Below, in pieces: positions 41,911-51,226 of a stretch of DNA of 64,000 nucleotides. Made by a program: the position numbers and the translations under genes. This DNA comes from CANKJK01 sp040081715 (GTDB lineage: Bacteria; Acidobacteriota; Vicinamibacteria; Vicinamibacterales; UBA2999): positions 135,842-199,841 of the forward strand of contig JBEBFY010000005.1 in the NCBI GenBank assembly GCA_040081715.1, read 5' to 3'. The stretch's first letter is position 1. Each line of letters begins with the position of its first letter. The notes beneath the pieces are model-generated. The model saw only the letters and a program-made list of their open reading frames with translations, was not told the origin of the DNA and searched no databases.

Positions 41911-43614
41911 CTACCTGAAGCAGGGCCAGCCCGTCTGACGCCACGTGCCCGCCGTGCGACGGTCGCGGCGTGCGAACAGCTTGACGCTGCTGCCATCACC
42001 GAGCTCCACATCGCCAAGCTCGTTGAACTCCGTCCGCAGCCAGGCATCGATGCGCGGCATCTCTGTGGAGACCTTCTCGTAGTCGCCCCCGGCCGGCATG
42101 ACGGCCAGCGGCACGCTGTGCCGCTTGAGGCGCGCCAGTGTGAGCGCTTGGTCGGCCGGTGTGCTGAAGAAGCCCGGCCGCAGATCGCCGTGGCCGCCGG
42201 GAAACGGCCGTTGGGCCAGTGCATGCACCACCGGGAGGTACGGTGAGATAAACACGCGGTCGTTCTCGGCGGCGCAGTCGCGCACGTAGAAGGCCAGGCG
42301 GATCGGGCCGGGGGCATCGGGCGACGTCCACCCTTCAAGCGGCCACGTATTCAGCCGTGCCGTCATCTCGACGGCCTTGTCGACGGCACCCAGGGGACGG
42401 TCCAGCATCCCGGCGTTGCCGAGTTGCGTGCGAACGTATGGCACGAGCACCAATACGGTTCCAGTCAGGACGATGAGGGTACCCGCCGCGGCGGTCATTC
42501 TGACGGCCAGCGCGCGCCCCTCTCGGACCGAGCGGACCGCCGCACGGATGAGCCATGCACCGAGGATGGCGGTCGTCACCGACGCGTCACCGAAGCGGCC
42601 CGTGAGATTGCCCCGTATGAAGCCCCAGACGAGCACCAGGCCGAGCAGGCTTGCCACCAGCAGTTTCTGTCGTGCGTGCGGCCAGTCGCTCCGTTGCTCG
42701 GGCTTGCCCGTCTGGGCCACCAGGACCGCCACGGGCACGGCGATGATCAACCAGAACAGCCACGGCTCGTAGTTCCGCAGCGCCTGCTCGAAGACGCCGT
42801 TCCGCCACCAGGCCTTTGTGTCGTCGCTGACACCTTGTCCTTCCTGGGGCGAGAGCGCGAACTCCGGCACGCGCAACGGTGACCGGCTGCGATCACGCTG
42901 TGCCCACGAGTTGGCCGTGACCACGTGGGTGACAATGCCCCCGTTGAGCTGAAGCCAGCCGAGATAGGGCGCCGCGCACATCAGTGTGAAGACTCCATAT
43001 GCCGCCAGGTGCCTGACCCGTGTCATCCACGTCACGTGCGCCTGGACGACAATGGTTGCGACAACCGCAAGGCCGACAAACAGCCCGTGATCATGGCGGA
43101 AGAGCAGGGCCGCCACGCTCAGTCCCGCCAGCCAGGCGAGCTTGCGGATGCTGGGCCGATCCACGTAGGACCAGATCGCCGGTAACGCAATCGCGTAGAC
43201 CAGCACCTTCGGGTAGCTATAGAAACGCGTCCAGAGCGCGGCCTGAAAGACCGCCGCCAGCGCCGCAATCACTGTGGAACCAGACGCGCGCCGTGCCGAC
43301 CAGAACGTCAGCGTTGTCGCCACCGACAGTGCCGTCACGCAGAAGACGATCTCTGACCAGGTGCCACGGCCACCCACCACCTGCACGAGCGCCGCGACCA
43401 CAAACGTCAGCGGCGCACCTGGATCCACGAAGTCACGGTCCGGCCACTCCCCGAAGAGGATCTGCCAGCCGCGTACGAGGTAGAAGTAGTGGTCGTCCAA
43501 CAGGCCAGCCAGCGGCTCAAGGTCGTTGTAGCGGTACAGCCACGACCAGGCGAAGATCAGCACCGCCACCACGCCTGCGACGACGCCGCCGATGCTCCAC
43601 GTCCGGCGGGTCAT
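41911..43614 (-). CDS. Membrane glycosyltransferase-like protein (GT39/ArnT-type)
   Basis: A 567-aa polytopic protein with about 11-12 membrane helices. The N-terminus has a helix followed by the acidic loop LLDDHYFYLVRGWQILFGEWPDRDF, which resembles the catalytic Asp loop of lipid-linked-sugar transferases such as ArnT and protein mannosyltransferases. The ~130 C-terminal residues are soluble and probably face the periplasm. Donor and acceptor are unknown. It is divergent from the NHL propeller gene across 190 bp. Confidence 0.7.
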   Translation of the reverse strand: MTRRTWSIGGVVAGVVAVLIFAWSWLYRYNDLEPLAGLLDDHYFYLVRGWQILFGEWPDRDFVDPGAPLTFVVAALVQVVGGRGTWSEIVFCVTALSVATTLTFWSARRASGSTVIAALAAVFQAALWTRFYSYPKVLVYAIALPAIWSYVDRPSIRKLAWLAGLSVAALLFRHDHGLFVGLAVVATIVVQAHVTWMTRVRHLAAYGVFTLMCAAPYLGWLQLNGGIVTHVVTANSWAQRDRSRSPLRVPEFALSPQEGQGVSDDTKAWWRNGVFEQALRNYEPWLFWLIIAVPVAVLVAQTGKPEQRSDWPHARQKLLVASLLGLVLVWGFIRGNLTGRFGDASVTTAILGAWLIRAAVRSVREGRALAVRMTAAAGTLIVLTGTVLVLVPYVRTQLGNAGMLDRPLGAVDKAVEMTARLNTWPLEGWTSPDAPGPIRLAFYVRDCAAENDRVFISPYLPVVHALAQRPFPGGHGDLRPGFFSTPADQALTLARLKRHSVPLAVMPAGGDYEKVSTEMPRIDAWLRTEFNELGDVELGDGSSVKLFARRDRRTAGTWRQTGWPCFR

Positions 43615-43804
43615 CGACGGGTTCCCGGAAACATGGGAGCATCACCGTCAGCAGGGAGTGCCATCACACTTGCCTGCCTGGCGGTCATGGCCGACTCCGG
43701 CGGGGGTTCGTCATCTCACAGTTAGTGTACGCGGGGCACCGCTGACACCTTCGACAACATCGGGGACTTGGCGTAGGCTCTTCCCGTTCATCACAAGGAG
43801 CCTC

Positions 43805-45064
43805 ATGACGCGCACGCGACTCACTCTTTCCGCGGCAGCCCTTGGGCTGGCCCTCCTTGCTGGGGCCGGCTGGTTGCCGCGGGTCTCGCCCGAATCCAGT
43901 CTGTCTGCTTCGCTCAGCGCAGCCCCCGTGGCCCAGGGCGCCGGCAAGGGCGAAATGGTGCCGTATTACGAGTGGGACCCCTACTGGCCCAAGCGGCCAC
44001 TGCCCAACCACTGGGCCATCGGCAACACGGTGGGCCTCTACGCCGACGCGAAGGACCACATCTGGATCGTGCACCGTCCGCGGACACTCCTGGCCGGGCA
44101 TGAGGACGATGCGGCGTTCGAGACGCCGGAATCCGAGTGTTGCGTGCCTGCGCCCTCCGTGATCGAGTTCGACCAGGCCGGCAACGTCGTCCAGGCCTGG
44201 GGTGGCCCGACCGCCGACAGCTTCAAGAAGTCCGGCGTGGGCGGGCAGGGCGTCATTCAGGAGCGGTTCCTGATGTGGAAGAAGCCGCAGGGCTACGTGT
44301 GGCCGGAGTCCGAGCACACGCTCTTCGTGGACCACAAGGAGAACGTCTGGGTAGGCAACAACGGCGGATCGCACATCCTGAAGTTCACCCGGGACGGGAA
44401 GTACCTGCTCACGGTGGGCGTCCCTGGCAAGAAGGCCGACAGCAACGATACGACGGCCATGCGGAGCCCGGCCGGCGTCACCGTGGATCCCAAGACCAAC
44501 GAGCTCTATGTGGCGGACGGCTACGGCAACCGGCGCGTCATCGTGTGGGACGCCGACACCGGCGCCTACAAACGCCACTGGGGCGCCTATGGGAAGAAGC
44601 CGGACGACAGCGTGCCGTTCAAGTACAGCCCGACCGGGCCGCCGTCGCAGCAGATGAACACGGTGCACTGCGTCTGGATCGACAACAAGGACGAGGTGTA
44701 CGTGTGCGACCGCGCCAACTCGCGCATCCAGGTGTTCAAGCAGGACGGCACCTTCATCAAGGAGGCGTCCGTGGCGCCGCAGACGCTGCGCGGGTCCGTG
44801 CTCGACATCGCCTTCTCGAAGGACAAGGAGCAGAAGTGGATGTTCGTGGCCGACGGGCGGAACGAGAAGGTCTGGATCCTGCGTCACAGTGACATGAAGG
44901 TGGTGGGCTCCTTCGGAAGCGCCGGCCACTTCGGCGGCCAGTTCACCATCGCGCACAACATCACGATCGACTCGAAGCAGAACCTCTACGTGTCGGAGAG
45001 CCTGACGGGCCAGCGCGTGCAGCGCTTCCTCTATAAAGGGCTCCGCGCATCGACGATGAACTGA
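43805..45064 (+). CDS. Exported NHL-repeat beta-propeller protein
   Basis: A 419-aa protein from ATG 43805 behind AAGGAG, with a signal peptide (residues 1-~25). The rest is a beta propeller of NHL type, with blades such as GVTVDPKTNELYVADGYGN, CDRANSRIQVFKQDGTFIK and NLYVSESLTGQRVQRF. It resembles the propeller of peptidyl-alpha-hydroxyglycine lyases, but the catalytic metal site cannot be confirmed. It may be a secreted binding protein. The DUF5916 gene follows after 20 bp. Confidence 0.75.
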   Translation: MTRTRLTLSAAALGLALLAGAGWLPRVSPESSLSASLSAAPVAQGAGKGEMVPYYEWDPYWPKRPLPNHWAIGNTVGLYADAKDHIWIVHRPRTLLAGHEDDAAFETPESECCVPAPSVIEFDQAGNVVQAWGGPTADSFKKSGVGGQGVIQERFLMWKKPQGYVWPESEHTLFVDHKENVWVGNNGGSHILKFTRDGKYLLTVGVPGKKADSNDTTAMRSPAGVTVDPKTNELYVADGYGNRRVIVWDADTGAYKRHWGAYGKKPDDSVPFKYSPTGPPSQQMNTVHCVWIDNKDEVYVCDRANSRIQVFKQDGTFIKEASVAPQTLRGSVLDIAFSKDKEQKWMFVADGRNEKVWILRHSDMKVVGSFGSAGHFGGQFTIAHNITIDSKQNLYVSESLTGQRVQRFLYKGLRASTMN

Positions 45065-45084
45065 GTGCCGCGCATAGCCTCTGC

Positions 45085-47343
45085 ATGTTGATGCGTCCGG
45101 TCCGCCTGGCGGGTCTTGCCCTCCTGCTGCTCGCCGGTTTGTCCGCGACGGCGATGGGGCAGGTGGTCCCCGCCGGCTATCCGCCGCCGCCCGCTCTGCC
45201 AGACACGATGGTCCGCGCCGCCGACGGGCGGGTGACGGTCCGTGCCGTGCGGCTCTCCGTGCCATTGCGGCTCGACGGCCGGCTCGACGAGGCCGTCTAC
45301 GCCAGCATCCATCCGGCCGACGGGCTGATACAGGCCGACCCGAATGACAACGTGCCGTTCACAGAACGGCACGAGACCTGGGTCTTCTTTGACGACACGG
45401 CCATTTATGTGTCGATGCGCTGCTGGGAGAGCCACCCCGAACGGGTGATCGCCAATGAGATGCGGCGCGATCACGGCGGCCTCGCCCAGAGCGACCACGT
45501 ATCGTTCACCCTCGACACCTTCCTAGACCGACGCAACGCGGTCTCCTTCACGCTGTCCGCTGCCGGCGGACGCATGGACGGGCAGTTTTCAGACGAGCGG
45601 TTCTACAACGGCGACTGGAATCCCGTATGGGACTCGGCCGTCAGCCGCTTCGACGGGGGATGGTCCGTGGAGATGACGGTGCCGTTCAAGTCGTTGCGGT
45701 ACGGCCCCGGGCGCGACCAGGTCTGGGGCTTCAACGTACGCCGGCTGAGCCGCTGGAAGAACGAGATGGCGCACCTCACGGCTCTTCCACGGGCGCTGGC
45801 GCAACGGGGCATGTTCGTCCAGTCGCTGGCCGGGACACTGGTGGGCGTGGAGGCGCCGCCCCCGGCGATGAATCTGGAGATCAAACCGTATGTGACGGGG
45901 AACCTCACCTCGGACCGCACGGCGCGGCCTCCGGTGTCGAATGACCCTGGAGGGGAGGTCGGCATCGATGTGAAGTACGGGCTGGGCCGGAGCCTGACCG
46001 CCGACTTCACCTACAACACGGACTTCGCGCAGGTCGAGGCCGACGAGCAGCAGGTCAACCTGACGCGGTTCAGCCTCTTCTTTCCGGAGAAGCGCGAGTT
46101 CTTCCTGGAGAACTCCGGCACGTTCGCCTTCGGTGGCGCCGGGGCGTTCGGCGCGGCCAGCGGCGACACGCCGACCCTGTTCTACAGCCGTCGAATCGGA
46201 CTCAACCTCGGGCGATCGGCGCCCATCGACGGCGGCGGCCGGCTCACGGGCCGGCTCGGCCGCTTCAGCCTCGGGGTGATCAGCATCCAGACGGGGAAAG
46301 AGTCCGTGTCCCGCTCGCCGGCCACGAACTTCTCCTTGCTGCGGCTGAAGCGCGACGTCCTTCGCAAGAGCAATGTCGGCCTGCTGGTGGCCCGGCGGTC
46401 GGTCGGTGAACGCCTCCCGGGGGCCAACGACACGTACGGCGTGGACGGGGCGTTCGGCTTCTACGACAACCTCACCGTCAATACCTACTGGGCTCGTACC
46501 CGGACTGGGGGACTCGGCCGGGACGACACCAGCTACCGCGGTCAGGTCGACTATGCCGGGGACCGCTACGGACTCCAGGTCGAGCAGCTGTCGGTCGGCA
46601 ATGATTTCAACCCGGACATGGGCTTCGTGCGTCGCGTCGACATCCGGCGCTCCTTCGCCCAGGCCCGGTTCAGCCCACGGCCCAGAAAGGGCGTGGTCCG
46701 TCGGTACGCCTTCGTCGCCGCGGAGACCTACATCGAAAATGGCGCGCGGCGTGTCGAAGCCCGGCAGGTCGACGCCAGCGCCGCCGCGGAGTTTCAGAAG
46801 GGCGACCGCTTCAACCTCGCCTACAGCCGCACGTTTGAGTTTCTACCGGCACCGTTTCGGATCGCGGCGGGCGTCGAGGTGCCGACCGGCGGCTATACCT
46901 ATGAGGCCGGGCGGGTGTCGTACACGTTCGGGCAGCAGCGGAAGATCTCAGGCACCCTCTCGGCCGAGCACGGCACCTTCTATGACGGGCATCGAACCGT
47001 CTTCGGAGTGGCCAGCGGCCGTGTGGAGCTGACGCCGCAGTTCTCGGCGCAGCCAACGGTGTCGATTAACCGCGTCTCGTTGCCGCAGGGCGCATTTACC
47101 ACCACGCTGGCGGGCACGCGCGCCACCTACACGATGACCCCGCTCATGTTCGTGAGCGCCCTCGTGCAGTACAACACCACCGCGCACAGCCTGGCGTCGA
47201 ACGTGCGCCTCCGCTGGGAGTACGCCCCCGGCAGCGAGCTGTTCGTGGTCTACAACGATCAGCGCGACACCCTGACGCGAGGGATTCCCGACCTCCAGAA
47301 CCGGGCCTTCATCGTCAAGATCAATCGGCTGCTGCGCTTCTAA
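45085..47343 (+). CDS. DUF5916 outer-membrane beta-barrel protein with CBM9-like N-domain
   Basis: A 752-aa protein (750 if ATG 45091 is used, which lies 10 nt after a TAGCCT box). Residues 1-~25 are a signal peptide. The N-domain (PLRLDGRLDEAVY ... WVFFDDTAIYVSMRCWE) and the later FFPEKREFFLENSGTFAFG match the paralogue at 14799-17114 closely. The C-terminus ends in LLRF, an aromatic barrel signature. It follows the NHL propeller and may share its transcript. The biological role is unknown. Confidence 0.85.
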   Translation: MLMRPVRLAGLALLLLAGLSATAMGQVVPAGYPPPPALPDTMVRAADGRVTVRAVRLSVPLRLDGRLDEAVYASIHPADGLIQADPNDNVPFTERHETWVFFDDTAIYVSMRCWESHPERVIANEMRRDHGGLAQSDHVSFTLDTFLDRRNAVSFTLSAAGGRMDGQFSDERFYNGDWNPVWDSAVSRFDGGWSVEMTVPFKSLRYGPGRDQVWGFNVRRLSRWKNEMAHLTALPRALAQRGMFVQSLAGTLVGVEAPPPAMNLEIKPYVTGNLTSDRTARPPVSNDPGGEVGIDVKYGLGRSLTADFTYNTDFAQVEADEQQVNLTRFSLFFPEKREFFLENSGTFAFGGAGAFGAASGDTPTLFYSRRIGLNLGRSAPIDGGGRLTGRLGRFSLGVISIQTGKESVSRSPATNFSLLRLKRDVLRKSNVGLLVARRSVGERLPGANDTYGVDGAFGFYDNLTVNTYWARTRTGGLGRDDTSYRGQVDYAGDRYGLQVEQLSVGNDFNPDMGFVRRVDIRRSFAQARFSPRPRKGVVRRYAFVAAETYIENGARRVEARQVDASAAAEFQKGDRFNLAYSRTFEFLPAPFRIAAGVEVPTGGYTYEAGRVSYTFGQQRKISGTLSAEHGTFYDGHRTVFGVASGRVELTPQFSAQPTVSINRVSLPQGAFTTTLAGTRATYTMTPLMFVSALVQYNTTAHSLASNVRLRWEYAPGSELFVVYNDQRDTLTRGIPDLQNRAFIVKINRLLRF

Positions 47344-47487
47344 GGGCGTCGGCACCGGGTTTATCCGCACTGAGCTGCGCTGGCGTGTCCGTCCTTCACC
47401 GTGGCAGTGCGGATGGGACCCTATTCGTCATGCAACGTCTGACTGAGGCCATCTCACTGAGAGTCGCGGCACTGCCCGGTCTTCTGA

Positions 47488-47646
47488 GGGAAGACGTGGT
47501 TGCTGCCCGGCCTCATCGATGCCCACGTGCACTTCGCCACCGTGCCTGTAGTGATCTCCAGCGCGGCACAGATCAGAAACGGTGGCCACGCGAATGCGCG
47601 AAGAGGTCGTGCGACTGAGGTTGGACTACACAGCACCTGCCGATGA
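47488..47646 (+). pseudogene. Amidohydrolase N-terminal remnant
   Basis: The frame reads GKTWLLPGLIDAHVHF, the characteristic metal-binding strand of amidohydrolases (His-x-His), directly after an in-frame TGA. About 35 further codons follow before the next stop. Nothing recognisable as the rest of the enzyme follows. This is the only gene-like trace in the 422-bp gap 47344-47765. Confidence 0.65.
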
Positions 47647-47753
47647 CATCGACGGCTACGTATCGCCACTCTGTCCTTGCGGAATCAACACGTGCCCGCT
47701 GATCAGATAAGAATAGCGACGCGGACGCCCAGTCTGAATGCCGGGAGCCATGG

Positions 47754-47759
47754 CATACT
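47754..47759 (+). promoter_or_regulatory. Leaderless-type -10 hexamer for the HTTM gene
   Basis: CATACT, with one mismatch to TANNNT, lies 6 nt before GTG 47766; an alternative GTG lies at 47760. No ribosome site is present. Confidence 0.35.
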
Positions 47760-47765
47760 GTGCCC

Positions 47766-49196
47766 GTGAAATCCGGGGATGGGTCGGCCCCAGAGGCCCC
47801 CCGCACGAGCGCCCTCACCGTTTTTGCTTGGCTATGGGCTGCGGGTGTGGTTTCACACATGGCGTCGTACTCGGAGCCACTTCAACCGGTCACGGTTGTC
47901 ATACTTGCCCTCGCGCTCCTCGTGCTCTTTCGTCCCTCTACGATCGCAGTCTTCCTGGCGCTGCTCACGGCGCAACTGCTCTACCTATGCTGGCGACTGC
48001 CTGACGTGTCGAACCATTCGATTCTTTCGGCGTGCGTCGAGCTGACCATTCTGTCGGCTGCGGTCTGCCACGCAGTGACGAAAAGAACATGGAGAATTGA
48101 CCCACGTGAGCTGTACACGTCATCTTCCGCGATTGTTCGCATTGAGGTGCTGGTTTTCTATTTCTTCGTCGTGTTCCACAAGCTGAACAGCGGTTTCTTT
48201 GACCAGGAGTACAGCTGCGGTGCCGTCATGTACCTGCGTCTGGCGCGGCAGTACGCATTTCTTCCCACGGCGGACTGGACGCGATGGTGCGCGATCTGTC
48301 TCACCATCCTGATCGAGGCGGCGATACCCGTGATGCTGGTAGCGCGCCGTCTAAGGTTGGCCGGCCTGCTGCTGGCGTTCGGCTTTCACTTCGCGCTCGC
48401 GATGGATCCTGGCGACGTCATCTTCAATTTTTCGGCAATCCTGCTGGCGCTCTTCTCTCTATTCTTGCCAAACGACTCCGCACAGGCACTCTACTCGACG
48501 CTGGCGCCGCTGCGCCGCGCATGGCGCCGCCCGCCCAATCGGATTGTGTGGCTTGGGGCCCGCGCCTGCGTCTACTTGATGTTGCCGACGCTGCTCGCAG
48601 CGCTCATTTTCCGCGGTGCGATTCCTACGGGGCTGACACGGGAGGCGGCGCGAGGTGCCTGGGTGTTGTATGCCGGATTTGTTCTCGCCACATTTCTCGC
48701 AACCGTGCCGCGCCACTCCTTGATGTTCACGAGCGCGCGGGAGTTGCTCGCCGTCCGATCGCCATGGCTCCTGATGTTTCCCGCATTGCTCTTCGCGAAT
48801 GGCCTCATGCCGTATTTGGGAGCAAAGACAGAGACCGCATTTTCCATGTTCAGCAATCTCCGCACGGAAGGCGGCCATAGCAACCACTGGTTGATGCCCG
48901 AGTCGCTGCATGTCTGGAATTACCAGCGGGATCTCGTCACGATCCGGCACACGTCGGTCGAAGGAATGCAGAAGTTAGCAGACAGTGGTTCTCAATGGAC
49001 CTACCTCGAATTCAGGCGGGCGATGCGTGATCGTCCGAATGCGTCGGTCACGTATGAGCGCAACGGTGTGGTGACGGCACTGAAAAGGGCCGGAGACGAC
49101 CCGGAACTGATGCACCCGGATGGTTGGGCGGAACGGAAACTTCTGACGTTTCGTCGAGTGTCCATGGACTGGAGCAGGACCTACTGCACTCACTGA
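47766..49196 (+). CDS. HTTM-domain (gamma-carboxylase-like) membrane protein
   Basis: About 476 aa with roughly 9 membrane helices. The segment VVFHKLNSGFFDQEYSCG and the later LGAKTETAFSMFSNLRTEGG match the HTTM domain shared with vitamin K-dependent gamma-glutamyl carboxylase. The ~100 C-terminal residues are soluble and unlike the carboxylase. Base composition is visibly poorer in G+C than in neighbours, a hint of transfer. It is followed by a GMC oxidoreductase and a small Tat peptide gene on the same strand. Confidence 0.7.
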   Translation: MKSGDGSAPEAPRTSALTVFAWLWAAGVVSHMASYSEPLQPVTVVILALALLVLFRPSTIAVFLALLTAQLLYLCWRLPDVSNHSILSACVELTILSAAVCHAVTKRTWRIDPRELYTSSSAIVRIEVLVFYFFVVFHKLNSGFFDQEYSCGAVMYLRLARQYAFLPTADWTRWCAICLTILIEAAIPVMLVARRLRLAGLLLAFGFHFALAMDPGDVIFNFSAILLALFSLFLPNDSAQALYSTLAPLRRAWRRPPNRIVWLGARACVYLMLPTLLAALIFRGAIPTGLTREAARGAWVLYAGFVLATFLATVPRHSLMFTSARELLAVRSPWLLMFPALLFANGLMPYLGAKTETAFSMFSNLRTEGGHSNHWLMPESLHVWNYQRDLVTIRHTSVEGMQKLADSGSQWTYLEFRRAMRDRPNASVTYERNGVVTALKRAGDDPELMHPDGWAERKLLTFRRVSMDWSRTYCTH

Positions 49197-49346
49197 CCCG
49201 CATTCGTGGCGCGACAGCCCTGCGGGCGATGAACCAAGAAGCCAGCGTCACGTTGAACATCAATTGATGAGACTCGAGGCGATGCACGATCGCTACAGTC
49301 TAGATACAGCTTGGTGTCTGCGGCTACAATTGCTCCCCACTGCATC
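49197..49346. other. Gap with a short palindrome before the GMC gene
   Basis: CATCAATTGATG at 49258-49269 is a perfect 12-bp palindrome, a candidate operator. TACAAT at 49325-49330 is a candidate -10 box 16 nt before ATG 49347. Confidence 0.35.
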
Positions 49347-50732
49347 ATGCTCCTGAACGATGGCGTACCGAGCGCGAGCTACGACTGTATTGTCGTCGGA
49401 TCGGGTCCAGCCGGGCTCAGCCTCGCGTTTGCGCTCGGTTCGGCCAACAAGAGAGTCCTGATCATCGAATCCGGGGGCGAATCACCGGTCCGCGAGCTGG
49501 CGAACGCGATCGGGTACGGACACTACGCCGACGACTATTGGAACCATCACTCAGTCAAGGCCCTCGGCGGCTCATCGCAGGTCTGGGCGGGGTGGGTCAC
49601 GACCTTGAGTGACCGGACGTTCGATAACCCGTCTGTGGGAGTTCGATGGCCGATCACCAGGCAGGATCTGGTGCCCTACTACAGGAAGGCTGCTGCTCTG
49701 ATCGATCGAGACGCCTCGATTGTTGACTTCGAGAGAGGCTTCTTTCCCGGATTCCACTACCGACCATTTTCTCGCGGAGTTCCGACGAGATTCGACAGCA
49801 AGTACGGGGATCAATTGAGGGTGTCGCCTGCCATCGATGTCCTCCTGGGATGCTCGACGGTGGGTCTTGACGCCAACGACTCGAGGCGTGCGATCAGCGT
49901 AATCCGGTACTTCCACCATGCGTCCGGCGTCACGCGCGACCTGGCGATCACGCCATCGCAATCGGTCGTGCTGGCGGCCGGAGGGATCGGGAATGCCCAG
50001 CTGCTCCTCCAGCCGCGGAAGGACGGTACGGTGTCCGCCGGCAACGAGAGTGGCCAGGCTGGCCGCTTCATCATGGAGCATCCGCACTTCTACGGCGTCG
50101 CGGAGTGTGTCCTCGATGACGACCTCGATCGTCACCTGCCCACGGCCGCGTTTGGGCCAGCCGAGCATGCCCTGGTCGTCGACACCGAGCATTCAGAGAA
50201 ACACGGTCTGTTCGAATGCAGCCTGCAGTTTCACGAGAAGACGACGGACCACGAACTGGTGCGTCACCTATCCAGTGAGTTGGGCAAGCCCTTTTATCAC
50301 TACACCATCAATGCCAGGGCCGAGATGCTGCCCTCGGCGGCGAACCGCGTGTTTCTCACGGGTGAGCGTGATCGCTCCGGACTGTACAGGCCTGGTGTTC
50401 GATGCGTCCTCGATGCCAGAGACTTACTGAATACAGAGATGACATTGCGGTTTCTCGGCGAGTCGCTGATCGGACTGCGTAAAGGTCGAGTTCGAATCGA
50501 CAACGCAAGGCTTTATGGACAGCCCAACGGCGGCGGCCACATCATGGGAACGACCCGGATGGGAAACAGTCGATCGACGTCCGTCGTGGATCGGAACTGC
50601 CGGGTGCACGGATACGACAACCTCTACGTGGCGGGCTCGTCCGTGTTTCCAACCGGAGGGTATGCCAATCCCACGTTCACCATCGTGGCGTTGGCCTTGC
50701 GGCTGGCTGATACGCTGGTGAATCGGGGATGA
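49347..50732 (+). CDS. GMC-family FAD oxidoreductase
   Basis: A 461-aa flavoenzyme from ATG 49347, without a signal peptide. The FAD site is GSGPAG at 18-23 (VVGSGPAGLSLAF). The C-terminal GGGHIMGTTRMG and FPTGGYANPTFTIVAL hold the catalytic His and Asn pair of the alcohol/sugar dehydrogenase class of GMC enzymes. Its substrate is unknown. Its stop overlaps the ATG of the small Tat-peptide gene (ATGA), so the two are tightly co-translated. Confidence 0.85.
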   Translation: MLLNDGVPSASYDCIVVGSGPAGLSLAFALGSANKRVLIIESGGESPVRELANAIGYGHYADDYWNHHSVKALGGSSQVWAGWVTTLSDRTFDNPSVGVRWPITRQDLVPYYRKAAALIDRDASIVDFERGFFPGFHYRPFSRGVPTRFDSKYGDQLRVSPAIDVLLGCSTVGLDANDSRRAISVIRYFHHASGVTRDLAITPSQSVVLAAGGIGNAQLLLQPRKDGTVSAGNESGQAGRFIMEHPHFYGVAECVLDDDLDRHLPTAAFGPAEHALVVDTEHSEKHGLFECSLQFHEKTTDHELVRHLSSELGKPFYHYTINARAEMLPSAANRVFLTGERDRSGLYRPGVRCVLDARDLLNTEMTLRFLGESLIGLRKGRVRIDNARLYGQPNGGGHIMGTTRMGNSRSTSVVDRNCRVHGYDNLYVAGSSVFPTGGYANPTFTIVALALRLADTLVNRG

Positions 50733-50953
50733 TGCTGGCGATGATGACATCTGTCTCGAGGCGGGCCTTCCTGGGGGGCATCGGCGGTGCGATCGTCTCC
50801 GGGTCCGTCCTATGGACGTACGGATGCCCTGGTGGATGGAGAGGGGTGCGGGGGCAAGGGGACTCAGTCGAGCCATGCTGCCAGTACGTGGACCACGATG
50901 GGTGGGTCCTGACCGCTTCGGACAAGGACAAACTGACGGCAGGCCAGAAATGA
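50729..50953 (+). CDS. Small Tat-signal peptide, possible exporting partner of the GMC enzyme
   Basis: A 74-aa protein with a twin-arginine signal (SRRAFLGGIGG, Arg11-Arg12). Its first 32 residues are signal sequence. The 42-residue mature part has three Cys (33, 50, 51) and ends in GWVLTASDKDKLTAGQK. The small subunits of gluconate and fructose dehydrogenases are known to carry the Tat signal for the catalytic GMC subunit, which lacks one; that role is inferred here. It is much shorter than those (about 160-180 aa) and unlike any family I can name. Confidence 0.6.
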   Translation: MMLAMMTSVSRRAFLGGIGGAIVSGSVLWTYGCPGGWRGVRGQGDSVEPCCQYVDHDGWVLTASDKDKLTAGQK

Positions 50954-51031
50954 GGCCGTTGGAGGGGAGCGCCTGAGCGGGACATCGTGAAGCGGGCGTG
51001 GCGTACGATGCGCCGAAGGGAATTCATTCAA

Positions 51032-51127
51032 CCAGGCGTGCGCGGGTTCGTCGACCGCGGCAACGCGGTCGCCGTAGACGAACTCGCCACGAGTCAGGAA
51101 GTCAGCGAGGGGCAGCGGGACGTTCCT
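51032..51127 (-). pseudogene. N-terminal remnant of an AMP-dependent acyl-CoA ligase
   Basis: The minus strand reads RNVPLPLADFLTRG then EFVYGDRVAAVDEP over 32 codons, matching the usual N-terminus of acyl-CoA ligases. The first codon is AGG where ATG would be expected, and homology stops after the Trp at 51032. No ligase core follows. Confidence 0.55.
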
Positions 51128-51129
51128 CG

Positions 51130-51201
51130 GCGCTCAACGTAGACTGCGGCACCGGCGAGCTCCTGGTCAAGTTAACCCGGTGCTGGCCCGGCGTCCATTA
51201 G
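51130..51201 (+). pseudogene. Fragment of a SAM-dependent methyltransferase
   Basis: The frame reads NVDCGTGELLVKLTRCW before a stop, resembling the glycine-rich SAM-binding motif I (VLDVGCGTGELL). Only this motif remains. Confidence 0.5.
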
Positions 51202-51226
51202 CGCCCTCTCCGATCGGTCTGGGGCT

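Noticed and set aside
41888..41938. A 16-codon peptide frame after the 3-hydroxybutyryl-CoA dehydrogenase gene
   Set aside because: Too short, no ribosome site, and overlaps the end of the convergent glycosyltransferase gene.
51008..51142. Frame beginning MRRREFI, like Tat or ABC substrate-binding proteins
   Set aside because: Only the first seven residues fit; the rest is Arg/Val-rich and lies antisense to the ligase remnant.
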